Below, piece by piece: positions 1 to 12,002 of a DNA stretch of 64,000 nucleotides. The DNA comes from CAVZVW01 sp963778845 (lineage in GTDB: Bacteria; Actinomycetota; Actinomycetes; Actinomycetales; Kineosporiaceae): assembly GCA_963778845.1 (NCBI GenBank), contig CAVZVW010000009.1, positions 1-64,000 on the forward strand, written 5' to 3'. How positions within the stretch are numbered: the first letter of the stretch is position 1; every line of letters starts with the position of its first letter. Made by a program: the position numbers and the translations under genes. The notes below the pieces were generated by a model. The model had not been told where the DNA came from. It did no database searches and saw only the letters and a program-made list of their open reading frames with translations.

Positions 1-1590
1 ACGGTGTGCAGCTGATCGACAATCTGCTCGAAGTTACTTGGGCGTAAACGCCGCCAGTAATCGATCCGGCCGAAGCAGACCAGGCACATGTCGTCGCTTT
101 GGTCGTAGCCGTCGACGAATTTGCGGACGTCGTCGAGAATGTGCTGCCCAAGATCGCTGACGCTGACCGCCGGCGAGCTGAGCTCGGCTTCAGCCGCTCC
201 AGGCCGTAGAGCTCGCGTTGGCCGTTCATGGCCTCGCTGAAGCCGTCGGTGAAAATCGTGACGACATCGCCCGGCTCCAGGCCGGTGAGCATACGACTCG
301 TATTCGATAGTCGTCGGCGACGCCCAGCGGCAGGCCGGTCGCCTCTTCGCCGATTTCGACACGCTGCCGCCTTGCCGTGCGCAAGAGCGGCGCCATGTGG
401 CCGGCGTTGACCATCGTCAGCTCGCCGGTCTGCGGATCGAGCACGGCCACGAGCATGGTGACGAACTTGTCCTGCCAGTCGCGGTTCGGAAAGCTGTCGT
501 TGATTTGTTCGCACGGCTTTGGCCGGGTCGGCTTCGCTGGCGAGCGAAAACCGAACGTCGGCCGACAGCCGGGCCATCAGCAGGGCGGCCGAAACACCTT
601 TGCCGGCGACATCGCCAACGATCACCGCATAACCGACCGCCGGACAGCGCGAACGTAGTCGTAGTAGTCGCCGCCGACTTCGCCGGGCCGCCTGGTAGTA
701 ATCGAAGAAGTAGTAGCCGGGCACCTGCGGCGGCTTCGCCGGCAGCAACGCCCGCTGCATCCGGCGGGCCAGCTCCAGGTCGCGCTGCATCGCCCGTTGA
801 GCGATGACCTGCTCGTGCATCTTGGCGTTGTCGATCGACACGGCCGCCTGGCTCGCGACGCTGGCCAGCACTTCCAGATCGGAATCGGTGAAGCGGCTCC
901 GCTGGTTGAGCGTATCGATCTGGATGACGCCGATCGGCTGGCCGTCGTTGCCCATCATCGGGGCACATCATCGAGCGAATCGAAAAATCGGCGATGCTTT
1001 GGGCCATGCCGAATCGCTCGTCGCTCGCGGCGTCGGCCGAGAGGATCGCTTTGCGCGACTTCATCGCTTCTTCGACGATCGTGCGGCTGATCCGCATCCG
1101 TTCTTCGTCGCCCGCGCGGCGAGTCTTCACGGCGACCGGCACCAGCGGCCCATCCGGCCGGGGACGCATGACGACGAAGCCGCGATCGGCCTGCGTGAAA
1201 ATCTTGAACAGGCTATCGAGCATTTTCGGCAGGATGTCTTCGACCGAAGCGCCTTGCCGAGGTTGTTCGAGATCTCGATCAGCGCGGCGAGCTTCACTTC
1301 GGGCTTGGCCGAGAGCTCCCCAGCTCACGGACGCCGTTGCCGACGTCGAACGTGGCCATCACGCTGGCGCGGCCGCCTTCGTTGTGTCGTCGTCCATCGA
1401 ACCTCGGCCAGATGGGTGCGTCTCGTCGATGCAGGCTCTCGCCCGCGGCCCGGGTCGCCGTACGAAACGAATCGTCTGGCCGCAGATCAATAGCTCGTCG
1501 CCGTCGCGCAGCGGGGTGCGATCGACGATCCGCTGTTCGTTGAGATAGGTGCCGTTGCGGCTTTCGAGGTCTTCGACGAACGTATCGGCC
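1..1590 (-). pseudogene. FHA-GAF-SpoIIE (PP2C/RsbU-type) serine phosphatase, truncated and frameshifted
   Basis: Reading leftwards on the minus strand, the segment first encodes the second half of an FHA phosphothreonine-binding domain (about 1590-1440; a VEDLESRNGTYLN stretch with the SRNGT core is clear). A GAF domain follows (about 1270-930; LFKIFTQADRGFVVMRP), then an RsbU/SpoIIE PP2C phosphatase domain (about 780-70; a GDVAGKGVSAALLMARLSAD stretch and a terminal DDMCLVCFGR). The domains lie in different frames, so several indels are present. Family members dephosphorylate serine or threonine residues of regulatory partners. The FHA-GAF-SpoIIE order is typical of Planctomycetes. The N terminus is missing because the sequence changes to an aldo/keto reductase at about 1590. 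The C terminus reaches the window edge. I infer a fragment of a foreign contig, not a working gene. Confidence 0.72.
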
Positions 1591-1594
1591 TTTC
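1586..1594. other. Apparent chimeric junction between the planctomycete-like and alphaproteobacterial blocks
   Basis: On the minus strand an aldo/keto reductase reads to ARFGDFMK and then, within a few bases, becomes the interior of an FHA domain (ADTFVEDLESRNGTY). The reductase lacks its second half and the phosphatase lacks its first, and no mobile element or repeat lies at the join. The exact base is uncertain by a few positions. Confidence 0.65.
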
Positions 1595-2111
1595 ATGAAA
1601 TCGCCGAAGCGCGCGTCGGACGCCCCCCTGCCGGTGTCGGCGCCGCAATCGACGTCATGGACGAAACACGATGTCGACAGAGTTGAGGCCGAGGTGCTCG
1701 AGCGAAAATTCGAGCGACCGCATCACGCCGTCGTAAGTGTAGTCGAAACGCTCGCGGCGCGACGGCGTTTCGAAGAACGTGCTCTGCAGAGAGCGTTCCT
1801 GCGGCCTGCAGGGAGCCAGCAGCCGGCCGACCTTGGTCGAGATCAGGTAGGAATTGCGCGGCTTCGGACGCAGGAATCCGTTCAGTCTCGTCTCCGAGAG
1901 TCTCGAGACCGTACAGAGGGCGCGGTGTCGAAGTAGCGGCAGCCCGAGGCCCATACGGTTTCGAGCGTCAGCCGCGCCTCTTTTTCGGTCGTCGGCCGAT
2001 AGAGGTTGCCGAGCGGACCGCCGCCGAAACCGAGTTCGGTGAAGGCAAACTCGCTCCGCGCCGGGTGACGAACCTCCGCACGCGCGCGCTTCGCCCATTC
2101 GCAGTCGTCAT
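1591..2111 (-). pseudogene. Aldo/keto reductase N-terminal half (pyridoxal 4-dehydrogenase / aldose dehydrogenase-like)
   Basis: Minus-strand NAD(P)-dependent aldo/keto reductase fragment. Across frames one reads FTELGFGGGPLGNLYRP, then an RYFDTAP motif around the catalytic Asp and Tyr, then SETRLNGFL, NSYLISTKVGRLL, FDYTYDGVMRSLEFSLEHLG and ARFGDFMK. This matches the N-terminal half of the D-threo-aldose 1-dehydrogenase / pyridoxal 4-dehydrogenase group, which oxidises sugar or vitamin aldehydes in the cytosol. The start is the ATG at 2111, preceded by a GGGGAGGGG ribosome-binding site. Frameshifts occur near 2060, 1920 and 1660. Full-length enzymes have about 330 residues; only about 170 are present because the gene is cut at about 1590. 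Confidence 0.68.
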
Positions 2112-2397
2112 TGAGAACGCCCCTCCCCGATCAATCAGGCTACAGGAGCGGCGCGTCGAGCGACCGCACGGTCGCCGCCGCTGCCCCAAGACGTCGCTCG
2201 ACCCGCTTCTCGCCGAGAAGGCGCGACAGCAGACCACGTGTTGACGCAATGTTTGCCAAGTGAGGAGAAATTGTTCTGCAGTCGCCGCGAGCGAGTTAAG
2301 AGAGAGCATCGCGTAAGCTCCCGTTCGCCGCATCCGCGAATGTGCGCTGCGTGGAGCGGAAAATCAGCGTTCTTCAAGGTCCCGCGCTGCGCCAGCG
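2112..2397. other. Stretch without a confident gene
   Basis: No recognisable product. On the minus strand one frame (about 2265-2150) reads ANIASTRGLLSRLLGEKRVE and ends in a stop about 40 bases before the aldo/keto reductase start. It has good coding character but no clear start codon or ribosome-binding site, so I leave it uncalled. Confidence 0.3.
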
Positions 2398-2624
2398 TCA
2401 TTTTGTCTCGCCTCCGCGGGCATCCCATCTTTTGTCCCCTTGCGCGATGTACTGGCGCAGCCGCCCGAGGCTCGGATGGCCGAGCGTGCGCGCCTCGAGG
2501 TCGGCGGCCACCCACCGAGCGCTTCCCGCGAGGTCGGCCAGTCGTAAGCGTCCTCGTCCAGCATCTCTTGCGCGTGCGCAATCAGCCGGTCGATCATGTC
2601 GGCGTCGGCAATCACGTCGGCCAT
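2398..2624 (-). CDS. Small hypothetical protein (about 75 aa, one frameshift)
   Basis: A short acidic, helical protein beginning MADVIADADMIDRLIAHAQ at the ATG at 2624, with a GAGG element just upstream. After about 35 residues the frame shifts, near 2520, and continues as RWVAADLEARTLGHPSLGRL to a stop at 2398. Both parts have high GC3 and look coding, so I treat it as one gene with an indel. It lies 170 bases downstream of the methylmalonyl-CoA mutase large subunit on the same strand and could share its transcript. I do not recognise the family and assign no function. Confidence 0.45.
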
Positions 2625-2793
2625 TGCGCGCCTCACGTCTTCTCGCCCGCGCGAGTCCCGCTCAGCCGACTGCAAGCGCGGCGCCGTCGACGTCGGACCG
2701 TTTCGTTTCAATTCGGGGCAGGCGCCGCTGCGTCCGCTCGCAAGGGGGCGCGCCAATCCGGGAAGGGCGTTCGGGGCGGACTTGCGCGGGCGC

Positions 2794-4967
2794 CTATGCC
2801 GGAGCGCGCTGGCTGTAGCCCAGCCGTTCGTTGAGCCGCTCGATCAGGCTCTGCGCGGCTTCGGCGATCTGCGTCCCCGGCGGGGAAGATCGCGTCGGCG
2901 CCGGCTTCGCGCAACGGCGCGAAATCCTGTTCCGGAATGACGCCGCCGACGACGATCATCGCCTCGCCCATTCCGGTCTTGCCGAGCGCCGTCTTCAGCG
3001 CCGGCACGAGCGCGAGATGGCCCGCGGCGAGGGAAGAGACGCCCACGATATGGGCCTTGCTTTCCGCCGCAAGCGCCGCGACCTCTTCGGGCGTCGCAAA
3101 CAATGGCCCGATCTTGACCTCGAATCCGAGGTCGGCGAAGGCCGAGGCGATGATCTTCTGACCGCGGTCGTGTCCGTCCTGGCCGATCTTGGCGACGAGA
3201 ATGCGCGGCGGCCGGCCTTCGCCTCCGCGAAGGCGCGGGCCATCGCCATCATGCGCGGCTTCGATCTTGGCGGTTGACCCCGGGATGGCGAGAATAGATG
3301 CCGGGATCGCCTGGATTTCGCGACATGGCGGCCGATGACCTTTTCCATACAGCTTCGAGGGCTCCGATTTCGCCGACCGTCGCCTTGGCGCGGGCCGCAT
3401 CGACCGACAGCCCAAGAAGATTGGCCCTGCCCTTCGCGCCCTCGGTCAACGCCTCGAGCGCCGCCTGCGTCTTGGCCTCGTTACGTTCGGCGCGCAGCCG
3501 CTTCAGCTTCTCGATCTGCATCCCGCGCACGCTCGCGGCGTCGACCTTGAGCACGTCGATCCGCGCTCGACGGTCGGGGAACGTGTTGACGCCGACCACG
3601 GTCTGCCGCCCGAATCGATGCGCGCCTGGGTGCGCGCCGCCGCCTCCTCGATGCGACGCTTCGGCAGGCCCTGCTCGATCGCTTTCGCCATTCCGCCGAG
3701 CGTCTCGATCTCGTCGATATGGCTCTGGGCCCTGGCTTCGAGTTCGGCGGTCAGGCGCTCGACGTAGTAGGAGCCGCCCAGGGATCGATTATCGGGTCGT
3801 GCTGCTTTCCTCGATGAGGAAGAGCTGGGTGTTGCGCGCGATCCGGGCGGAGAAGGGGGTGGGCAGCGCCAGCGCCTCGTCGAGCGCGTTGGTGTGCAGC
3901 GACTGGGTGTGGCCCTGCGTCGCCGCCATCGCCTCGATCTGGGTGCGGATGACGTTGTTGAACGGGTCCTGCGCAGTCAAGTAGGCGACAGCGAGCCCGA
4001 CGTCTGGCTGTGGGCGCGCAAAGGCAGCGATTTGTCCGACTTCTTCGGCCCGAAGCCCTTGACCAGCCCGGCCCACAGCTTGCGCAGCAGCGCGGAGTTT
4101 GGCGACCTCCATGAAGAAATTCATGCCGATCGCCCAGAAGAACGACAGGCGCGGCGCAAACTGGTCGGCACTGTCATGCCGGCGGCGACGCCGGCGCGGA
4201 GATATTCGACCCCGTCGGCGAGCGTGTAGGCGAGTTCGAGGTCCTGCGTCGCTCCCGCCTCCTGCAAGTGATGATAGCCGGAGATCGAGATCGAGTTGAA
4301 CTTCGGCATGTTCGCCGCCGTGAAGGCGAAGATGTCGGCGACGATCCGCATCGAGGCGGCGGGCGGATAGATATAGGTGTTGCGGACCATGAACTCTTTC
4401 AGGATGTCGTTCTGAATGGTCCCCGACAAGGCCGCCATCGGGACACCCTGCTCTTCCGCGGCGACGATGAACAAAGCCAGCACCGGCAGAACCGCGCCGT
4501 TCATAGTCATCGACACGCTCATCGAATTGAGCGGAATGCCGGAAAACAGCGTGCGCATGTCGTAGATCGAGTTGATCGCGACGCCGGCCATGCCGACGTC
4601 GCCGGCGACACGCGGATGGTCCGAATTGTAGCCGCGATGCGTCGCGAGGTCGAAGGCGACCGACAGCCCCTTCTGCCCGGCGGCGAGATTGGCGCGATAG
4701 AAAGCGTTCGATTCCTCGGCGGTCGAGAAGCCGGCGTACTGGCGCACCGTCCACGGCTGGTTGACATACATGGTGGGATAGGGCCCGCGCAGATAGGGCG
4801 GAAGACCCGGCCAGTCGTGAGGTATCAAGTCCGACGCGGTCGGCGGGGCCGTAGAGCGACCTGACGTCGATCCCTTCCGGCGTCGTCCACAGGCGCGTCT
4901 CGGCCGTTCCGGGCGAGGGCGAGGCGGCGGCGAAGGGCGTGCGGGCGAAATCGGGAATTTGGCTCAT
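2794..4967 (-). CDS. mutB: Methylmalonyl-CoA mutase large (catalytic) subunit, frameshifted
   Basis: Adenosylcobalamin-dependent isomerisation of methylmalonyl-CoA and succinyl-CoA, used in propionyl-CoA assimilation in the cytosol. It starts at the ATG at 4967 (MSQIPDFARTPF). The TIM-barrel half shows TVRQYAGFSTAEESNAFYR, ATHRGYNSDHPRVAGDVGM and SGYHHLQEAGATQDLELAYT, which includes the active-site His. The C-terminal B12-binding domain carries QDGHDRG, the DxHxxG cobalt-ligand motif, and GVSSLAAGH. The total length fits the usual 710-720 residues, but the reading frame changes several times (near 4827, 4155, 3790, 3600, 3400 and 3230), so it is broken as written. The small subunit lies directly upstream, 19 bases away, consistent with an mutA-mutB operon. 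Dense indels suggest sequence error more than decay. Confidence 0.9.
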
Positions 4968-4986
4968 GGGGATCTTCTCGCGCCGC

Positions 4987-6822
4987 TCAGGCCGCAATGC
5001 GCCGATAAAGGCCTTCGAGGGCCGCGATCGCATCGCCGCCGGCGAAGATGAAGTCGTCGACTCCGGCCGAGCGGAGCACCAGCCGCTTCGCCTCCCCCGG
5101 GCGCCCGGCGAGGCACAGGCCCTTGATTTCCGACCGCCTTGACCGCTCTGGCGTAGGCCTCAGCCGCGGCGCCATAGGCCGCGTCATCGCCGCAGAGGCA
5201 CGCGATCTCGGCGCCGCTCGCCTTAAACCGCTTCGCCGCGTCTTCCGGAGCCGCCGCTTCGCCGTCATAGACCGGCTCGATCCCGCCGGCTTCGAACCAT
5301 TCGCGGATGTAGGCGACGCGGCGGCGATGGGCGGGCTCGGGGCCGAGCGCGACGAGATAGGCTTTCGGTCGCCCGCCGGTCTTGCGCAGATAGGCGTCCG
5401 ACCGATCGCGCAAGGCTTCGAACGGCTCGGAGAGCGCGCATCGGCGCGAGCCCGCCGGCCAACGCGACGACGGCTTCGCGCGCCGGGGCGCCCGGCGCGA
5501 CCTCGGCCGGGGCCTCGCCGAGATCGGGGTGGGCGCTGACGCCGGTGATCGGCGCCTTGAGCCGGGCCGCGTCGCGCATCAGCGCCGCGGCGCTCTCGCC
5601 GACTTCACGCTGGAAGGCGCCCTCCGCCAGCGCGTCCGGCAGGCCGCCCTGCCCCTCGATGTCCTGGAAGAGGAGCCATCCCTTGTCGACCAGCGCCTGT
5701 GGTCAGGGCTTCGAACCCGCCCGCGCCTGCCGCCGGATCGGCGACGAAACCGAGGTTGGACTCGCGCAAAAGGACAAGCTGGCCGTTGCGCGCGAGACGC
5801 CGCGCAAGGCCGTCCGGAAGGCCGACCGCGAGCGTATGCGGCAGGACACAGACGCTGTCGGCGCCGCCGAGGCCAGCGGAAAAGACGGCGATTGTCCCGC
5901 GCATGATGTTCACGGCGGGGTCGCGCGCCGTCATCATCCGCCAGGCGCTTTCCGCCTGGACGTGGGCCTTGCGCGGCATGAGGCCGCAGGCTTGCTCGAC
6001 CCGCGCCCAGGCGAGGCGCAAAGCGCGGAACTTCGACAAGGTGACGAATTCGTCCGCGTCGGCCGCGAGGCGGAAGGCGATCATGCCGCGCGCCGCGTCG
6101 AGCGGAACGCGCACGGACTGGAGGCCGCGCAGGAGAGCGACGCCGGCCGAAAGCGCGAAGGCGAGCTCCTGGCCCGGCGCGCCGCCGGCCGCATGAACGC
6201 TTCTGGCGTCCGCGACGAAGTAGGGTCCGGCGTAGCTCCTGACACGGAGCGACAGGGCGACGTCGAGATAGGGCTTCACCTGCGACGCCCAATCGGCCGG
6301 GAAAGGCCCGGCCGCGGCGGCCGCGAAGGGATCGAGCCCGAAAGACACGGCGCAGTCGGGCGGGCGGGCGCCCGATCGCTCGACCAGCGCGGCGAAGCTC
6401 AGCGCCTCGCGCGGGCCGTTCGTCCCGAGGTCGAGCTCGAAACGCGGTCCGGCGTCGAAGCGCACGCCTTCGAAGGCCGCGTGCAGGGTCGCGGGATCGA
6501 ATTTCCTCAGTCCGAAGCCGTGGGCCCCAATCGCGCCCTCGAAAACGACGGTCAGCCCGTCCGCGCCGCCGGCGAGATCGTCGAGCGCCTGGGCGTTGGC
6601 TTCGCGCGCATCCGGGTGGTCGAGCCGGGCCATCACCCGCCAGGGTCCCGACGGACCGAGCGGTCGAGGGCCGCCGGCCGGTTGATAAAGCGGTTCGATC
6701 GTGATCCCGTCGGCCGTCCGGGAGGACAGGCTCTCGAGGCTCTCGCCTTTCAGGGCCGCTTCGGCGGCCTTGCGCCAGTCGGCTTCGCTTGAGGCCGGGA
6801 ACACCGCCGGGTCCGCGCCCAA
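4987..6822 (-). CDS. mutA: Methylmalonyl-CoA mutase small subunit, frameshifted
   Basis: Non-catalytic partner of the large subunit in the heterodimeric mutase. I favour the TTG at 6822 as start: an AGGAGGT ribosome-binding site lies about seven bases upstream and the encoded MGADPAVFPASSEADWRK has the usual small-subunit N terminus. The barrel region (LYQPAGGPRPLGPSGPWRV, AGGAPGQELAFALSAGVALL, ESNLGFVADPAAGAGGFEAL) is in one frame to about 5700. Frame changes follow near 5700, 5435 and 5130. The C-terminal cobalamin-like fold contains GPEPAHRRR where the large subunit has DxHxxG, so the cobalt-binding His motif is absent, as is normal for small subunits. About 610 residues, the usual length. 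It precedes mutB by 19 bases. Confidence 0.85.
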
Positions 6823-6835
6823 GGCCAGACCTCCT

Positions 6836-7243
6836 CTAGATGAACTGAGAGACGCCCGGAATTGAAGCGGCGATCTCGCCGACCGTCTGGTCGCCCGCGA
6901 CCTCGCGCGCATAGGCGAACACCTCTTTGCCGGCCGTCTGGATCTGGTCCATGCTGAGCCCGAGGCCCATGAGCTCGCCGGCGAGCGACATCAGCCCGCC
7001 GCCGCCCATGGCGCCGGCCGCGATGCCCATCAGCCCCTTGAGGCCGAATCCCATGCCCTCGCCGCCGGTCGGCGCGCCGGAGGCAATGATTGCCTGAAGC
7101 TCCGGCGCCTTTTGGAAGAGTTCGTTGACGGCGTCCTCGGAAGCCTCGCGCTGGATGAAATCGGCGACCAGGGCCACGGTCTTGCGCGCCACCTCCGGCG
7201 ACAGGTTCGCCGCCTTTGCGACTTTGGCGATCACGTTATCCAT
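6836..7243 (-). CDS. Small conserved helical protein of unknown function (135 aa)
   Basis: An intact 135-residue protein beginning MDNVIAKVAKAANLSPEVAR. The N-terminal half is amphipathic helix (VALVADFIQREASEDAVNEL). The middle is a glycine/methionine-rich segment (GFGLKGLMGIAAGAMGGGGL) that could contact membrane or self-associate. The end is EIAASIPGVSQFI. It resembles the DUF2267/DUF2780-type small helical proteins of Rhizobiales, but I am not certain which family. The stop is only 13 bases before the mutA start, so the three genes probably form one transcript with this one first. That association is the only functional hint. Confidence 0.7.
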   Translation of the reverse strand: MDNVIAKVAKAANLSPEVARKTVALVADFIQREASEDAVNELFQKAPELQAIIASGAPTGGEGMGFGLKGLMGIAAGAMGGGGLMSLAGELMGLGLSMDQIQTAGKEVFAYAREVAGDQTVGEIAASIPGVSQFI

Positions 7244-7605
7244 GTGGGCTCCTCCGGATGCGGATGTCTGTCGCCGCTCGCGCCGGCAAAATCAAGCGCG
7301 ACCTGCATAGTAATTGGTCGACGGGCGGAACGGAACGGCGAAAGCGTCGCGGAATCCCTCTCCCAGTCTGTGTCATGAAAAATTCACATAAATACAGCGA
7401 CTGGAGGAATTCCGGGGCGCGTCAAACCCCCTGCGGAGAACCAATTCCGCCGGGTTCCGGCTGGGATAGCCGAAAAAAGTGAACATTTGGCTTACTTAGA
7501 TATGCAAATGTTGCATTGCTGGCTCCTGTCCCCGCCCCTACCGGCGGTCGCCTCCCCGGCCTATGTTGCAGTGCAGCAAAGAGTTGCTTTGCAAAGGAGA
7601 ACGAT
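7244..7605. other. Intergenic region upstream of the DUF1127 gene
   Basis: No gene recognised in this 360-base divergent region between the minus-strand mutase operon and the plus-strand DUF1127 gene. It should hold both promoters. A dyad at 7482-7512 is the only distinct element; the surroundings are locally A/T-rich. Confidence 0.5.
7482..7512. promoter_or_regulatory. Inverted repeat, possible operator
   Basis: AACATTTG (7482-7489) and CAAATGTT (7505-7512) form a perfect 8-base dyad separated by 15 A/T-rich bases, about 95 bases before the DUF1127 start. The geometry suits a dimeric transcription factor. The regulator is unknown. Confidence 0.35.
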
Positions 7606-7773
7606 ATGACCACCCTCAAGACCATTTCCGAGAAGCTCGCCTCCTGGCGGCGCTATCGCGACGCGGTCCGCGAGCTCAGCCAGCTCAGCGACCGGGAGCT
7701 CAGCGACATCGGCATCCGCCGCGGCGACATCGAGACTGTCGTGCGCCAGACGGTGACGAAGGAAGCCGTCTGA
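7606..7773 (+). CDS. DUF1127 domain-containing protein (55 aa)
   Basis: A short, basic, YjiS-like protein with the DUF1127 core WRRYRDAVRELSQLSDRELS followed by DIGIRRGDIE. Proteins of this family are abundant in alphaproteobacteria; some bind RNA or affect phosphate and carbon regulation, but this member is untested. The ATG at 7606 follows an AAAGGAGA ribosome-binding site. Longer upstream extensions in the same frame lack family similarity. It is monocistronic: a strong terminator follows the stop by about 40 bases. Confidence 0.88.
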   Translation: MTTLKTISEKLASWRRYRDAVRELSQLSDRELSDIGIRRGDIETVVRQTVTKEAV

Positions 7774-7813
7774 CCCGCTGCCGATCAGGCCGCCGGAAGC
7801 GGCGGCGTTGCCG

Positions 7814-7845
7814 AAAGCGGCCCCCTCGGGGCCGCTTTTCTTTTT
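7814..7845 (+). terminator. Rho-independent terminator after the DUF1127 gene
   Basis: AAAGCGGCCCC (7814-7824), a CTC loop and GGGGCCGCTTT (7828-7838) form a perfect 11-base-pair stem, followed by TCTTTTT. This is a textbook intrinsic terminator on the plus strand. Confidence 0.9.
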
Positions 7846-8450
7846 GGCGGCCAGGCATGGATTTTTAACCGGCCTCGAATGTGACGCTTGGCGTCCGCTG
7901 GGTCAGGCGCCGGATTGCCGGAATCGGCCCCTTCCAGACTGGTCAATTGAAGGGAAGGGTTGCGCCAGGACCGACCGTTCGTGAAGAAAGCTTCGAACGC
8001 GTCGGGTCGATCCGGCGCGCAACATTCGTTCCAAGCGATCGAACCTCGCGAATCGACGTTGAGCGGTCATTCCGTTTCGCTACCGGAGACGCGAGTTGCT
8101 GCCGAGCGAAGAACGGGCGCAGGCGGCGCGGCGATATCTCGAGCATCGGATCGAGGCCTCGCCGTTCGACTTCGACGACCGGCGATGGCGCGCCAGGAGG
8201 ACTGGCAGGGCATTGGCCTGTCCAGCAGCAGGTGGACCGGGTCTAACCCTGTCGATCAACAAGCGACGGCTATTCCTGGCGGCATGCGACGAAAAGTTCT
8301 GCTGACGTTCAGGCTCGCAATCATGCGTCAAACCGCCGATTTGACCCGTCGCAACACCGCACGCAGTATTGGGGCGCAAGGGGCTCGAGCCCCGCCGAGA
8401 ATGCCAAGAGTTGGCCACGCGGAGAATACATAGGTTCTTCAGGAGGAAGC
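7846..8450. other. Stretch without a confident gene
   Basis: About 600 bases with no gene I can name. One plus-strand frame at about 8060-8200 reads ELLPSEERAQAARRYLEHRI with strong GC3, which looks like coding sequence. It lacks a good start, shifts frame on both sides and stops at 8305. It may be an indel-damaged gene or a remnant. The DUF3300 promoter must lie near the right end. Confidence 0.35.
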
Positions 8451-10217
8451 ATGATCCGAGCGATCGGCGAACTGAAGCACGGCATGCGGCTGATGAGCCT
8501 CTCGCTCGCCGCGTTATTGGCGGCGGCGCCGGTGATCGCGGAGGCCCAGGACAATCCGGCTGCGCCCCCGGCGCCGACCGCGTCGAGCCCGGAGGCGGGC
8601 GCAGCGCAGGCCCCCGCGTCGCAGACCAGTTTCAGCCGGGCCGAGCTCGAGAAGCTGCTCGCGCCGATCGCGCTCTATCCCGACGCCTGCTGGCGCAGGT
8701 GCTGCCGGCGACGCGCCTATCCGATCCAGATCGTCCAGGCTCAGCGTTGGCTCGATCAAGAACGCCGCAGCGGTCGCCAAGAACGATTTCTCGGCGGATC
8801 GACAACGATGAAGTGGGACCCGGCGGTCAAGGCGCTGGCGCGCTTTCCTGACGTCATCAGGAAGATGAGCGCGAATCTCGACTGGACGACCGACCTCGGC
8901 GACGCCTTCGTCAATCAGCCGAAGGATGTCGCGGACGTCATCCAGGAGTTGCGCGCCTGAAGGCCGAGAAGCCGGTACGCTGAAGACCACTCCGCAGCAG
9001 ACCGTCAGCCGGAGCAGCGTCCAGGAAGGCCGCAACGTTATCTCGATCGCTCCGACCGATCCGTCGATGGTCTATGTGCCGTCCTACGACCCGGTCACGG
9101 TCTATCAGCCCTATACCGGCATCGCGCCGCTTCTGACGTTCGGACCGGCCGTCGCGGTCGGCTCGCTCTGGGACCAACAACTACTGGAACTGGGGAACGG
9201 GCTGGATCCGCCCGCCGGTCTGGCCGGGCTACGGCGCGTGGCGGCCCCCCTACGCGGGCTAGCGCGCGGGCACCGCCGATGGTCGGAGGGGGCAATCTCG
9301 TCAACACCGGCAACATCAACACGCCGGCAATCGGTGGAGCGCGGGAGCCGACTATCGTCCCGGTCTCGGCAGCAAGCCCGGCATCGGCAATCGGCCCGGC
9401 GGCATCGGAGGGGCCGGGCGGCGCTGGCGTCTCGGCGGCGTCGGCGGCGTCGGAGGAATCGGCGGCCCGGGCGGCATCGGGGGATCGGCGGTCCCGGCGG
9501 CGTCGGAGGGGCCGGCCGTCCTGGCGGGATCGGCGGAGCCGGCGGCGTCGGAGGGGCCGGCAAGCCGGGAGGCATCGGCGGCGGCAGGGCGTCGGCAATC
9601 GTCCTGGAGGCGGAGCGGGCGCAGGGAACCGCCCGGGCGCCGGAGCGGGAACCGGTCCGGGGGCGGGCAATCGGCCGGGAGCGGGCAATCGTCCGGCGCA
9701 GGCCGTCCCGGCGGCGGCGCGACCCGCGACCCGGCCTGCCACCCGGCCCGGAAACGCAGGGCGGCCTGCGGCACGGCCGGCGGCGGCTATGGCGGCGGGC
9801 GTCCCGGCGGCTTCCACGGCGGCAGGCGCGCCCGGCGGCGGTTTCCATGGCGGAGGCATGCGCGCGGGTGGCGGACGCGGCGGCTTCCACGGCGGGCGCG
9901 GCGGCGGACGAGGCGGCGGCGGACGCGGCGGCGGCGGACGTCGCCGTTCGGATCTGCGCCTCAAGCACGACATCGTGCTGCTCGGTCGGCTCGACGACGG
10001 CCTCGGCTACTATCGCTTCGTCTACAACGGCGGCCACACCGCCTATGTCGGCGTGATGGCGCAGGAGGTGCAGCGGGTGGCTGCCGGAAGCGGTGACGCT
10101 CGGCGCGGACGGTTATCTGCGCGTTTCCTACGATCTGCTTGGACTGCCGTTCGAGACCTACAAGCAATGGGTCGAGACCGGCGCGCAGTTGCCGAGCGTG
10201 AAGCCGGTTACGCATTG

Positions 10218-10218
<1 letters not shown>
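8451..10218 (+). CDS. Secreted DUF3300 protein with C-terminal S74-like module, frameshifted
   Basis: The ATG at 8451 follows an AGGAGGA ribosome-binding site and begins a signal peptide (MRLMSLSLAALLAAAPVIAEA). The DUF3300 domain follows: LEKLLAPIALYPDA, VQAQRWLDQ, KALARFPDVIRKMSANLDWT, LGDAFVNQPKDVADVIQELR and PSMVYVPSYDPVTVYQPYTG. A long Gly/Pro/Arg-rich region spans about 9350-9940. The end reads SDLRLKHDI, then YYRFVYNGGHTAYVGVMAQE, resembling the Peptidase_S74 intramolecular chaperone signature of tail-fibre proteins, and it stops at 10218. Frameshifts occur near 8690, 8790, 8960, 9170, 9350 and 10075. The low-complexity middle is also prone to error. An envelope role is likely; the precise function is unknown. 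It overlaps the SulP start by one base. Confidence 0.78.

Positions 10219-12002
<1,784 letters not shown>

Noticed and set aside
8370..8420. A possible tRNA-like fold (GGGGCGCAAGGGGCTCGAGCCCC)
   Set aside because: The hairpin is real but there is no T-loop GTTCRANNC, no anticodon arm and no cloverleaf spacing.
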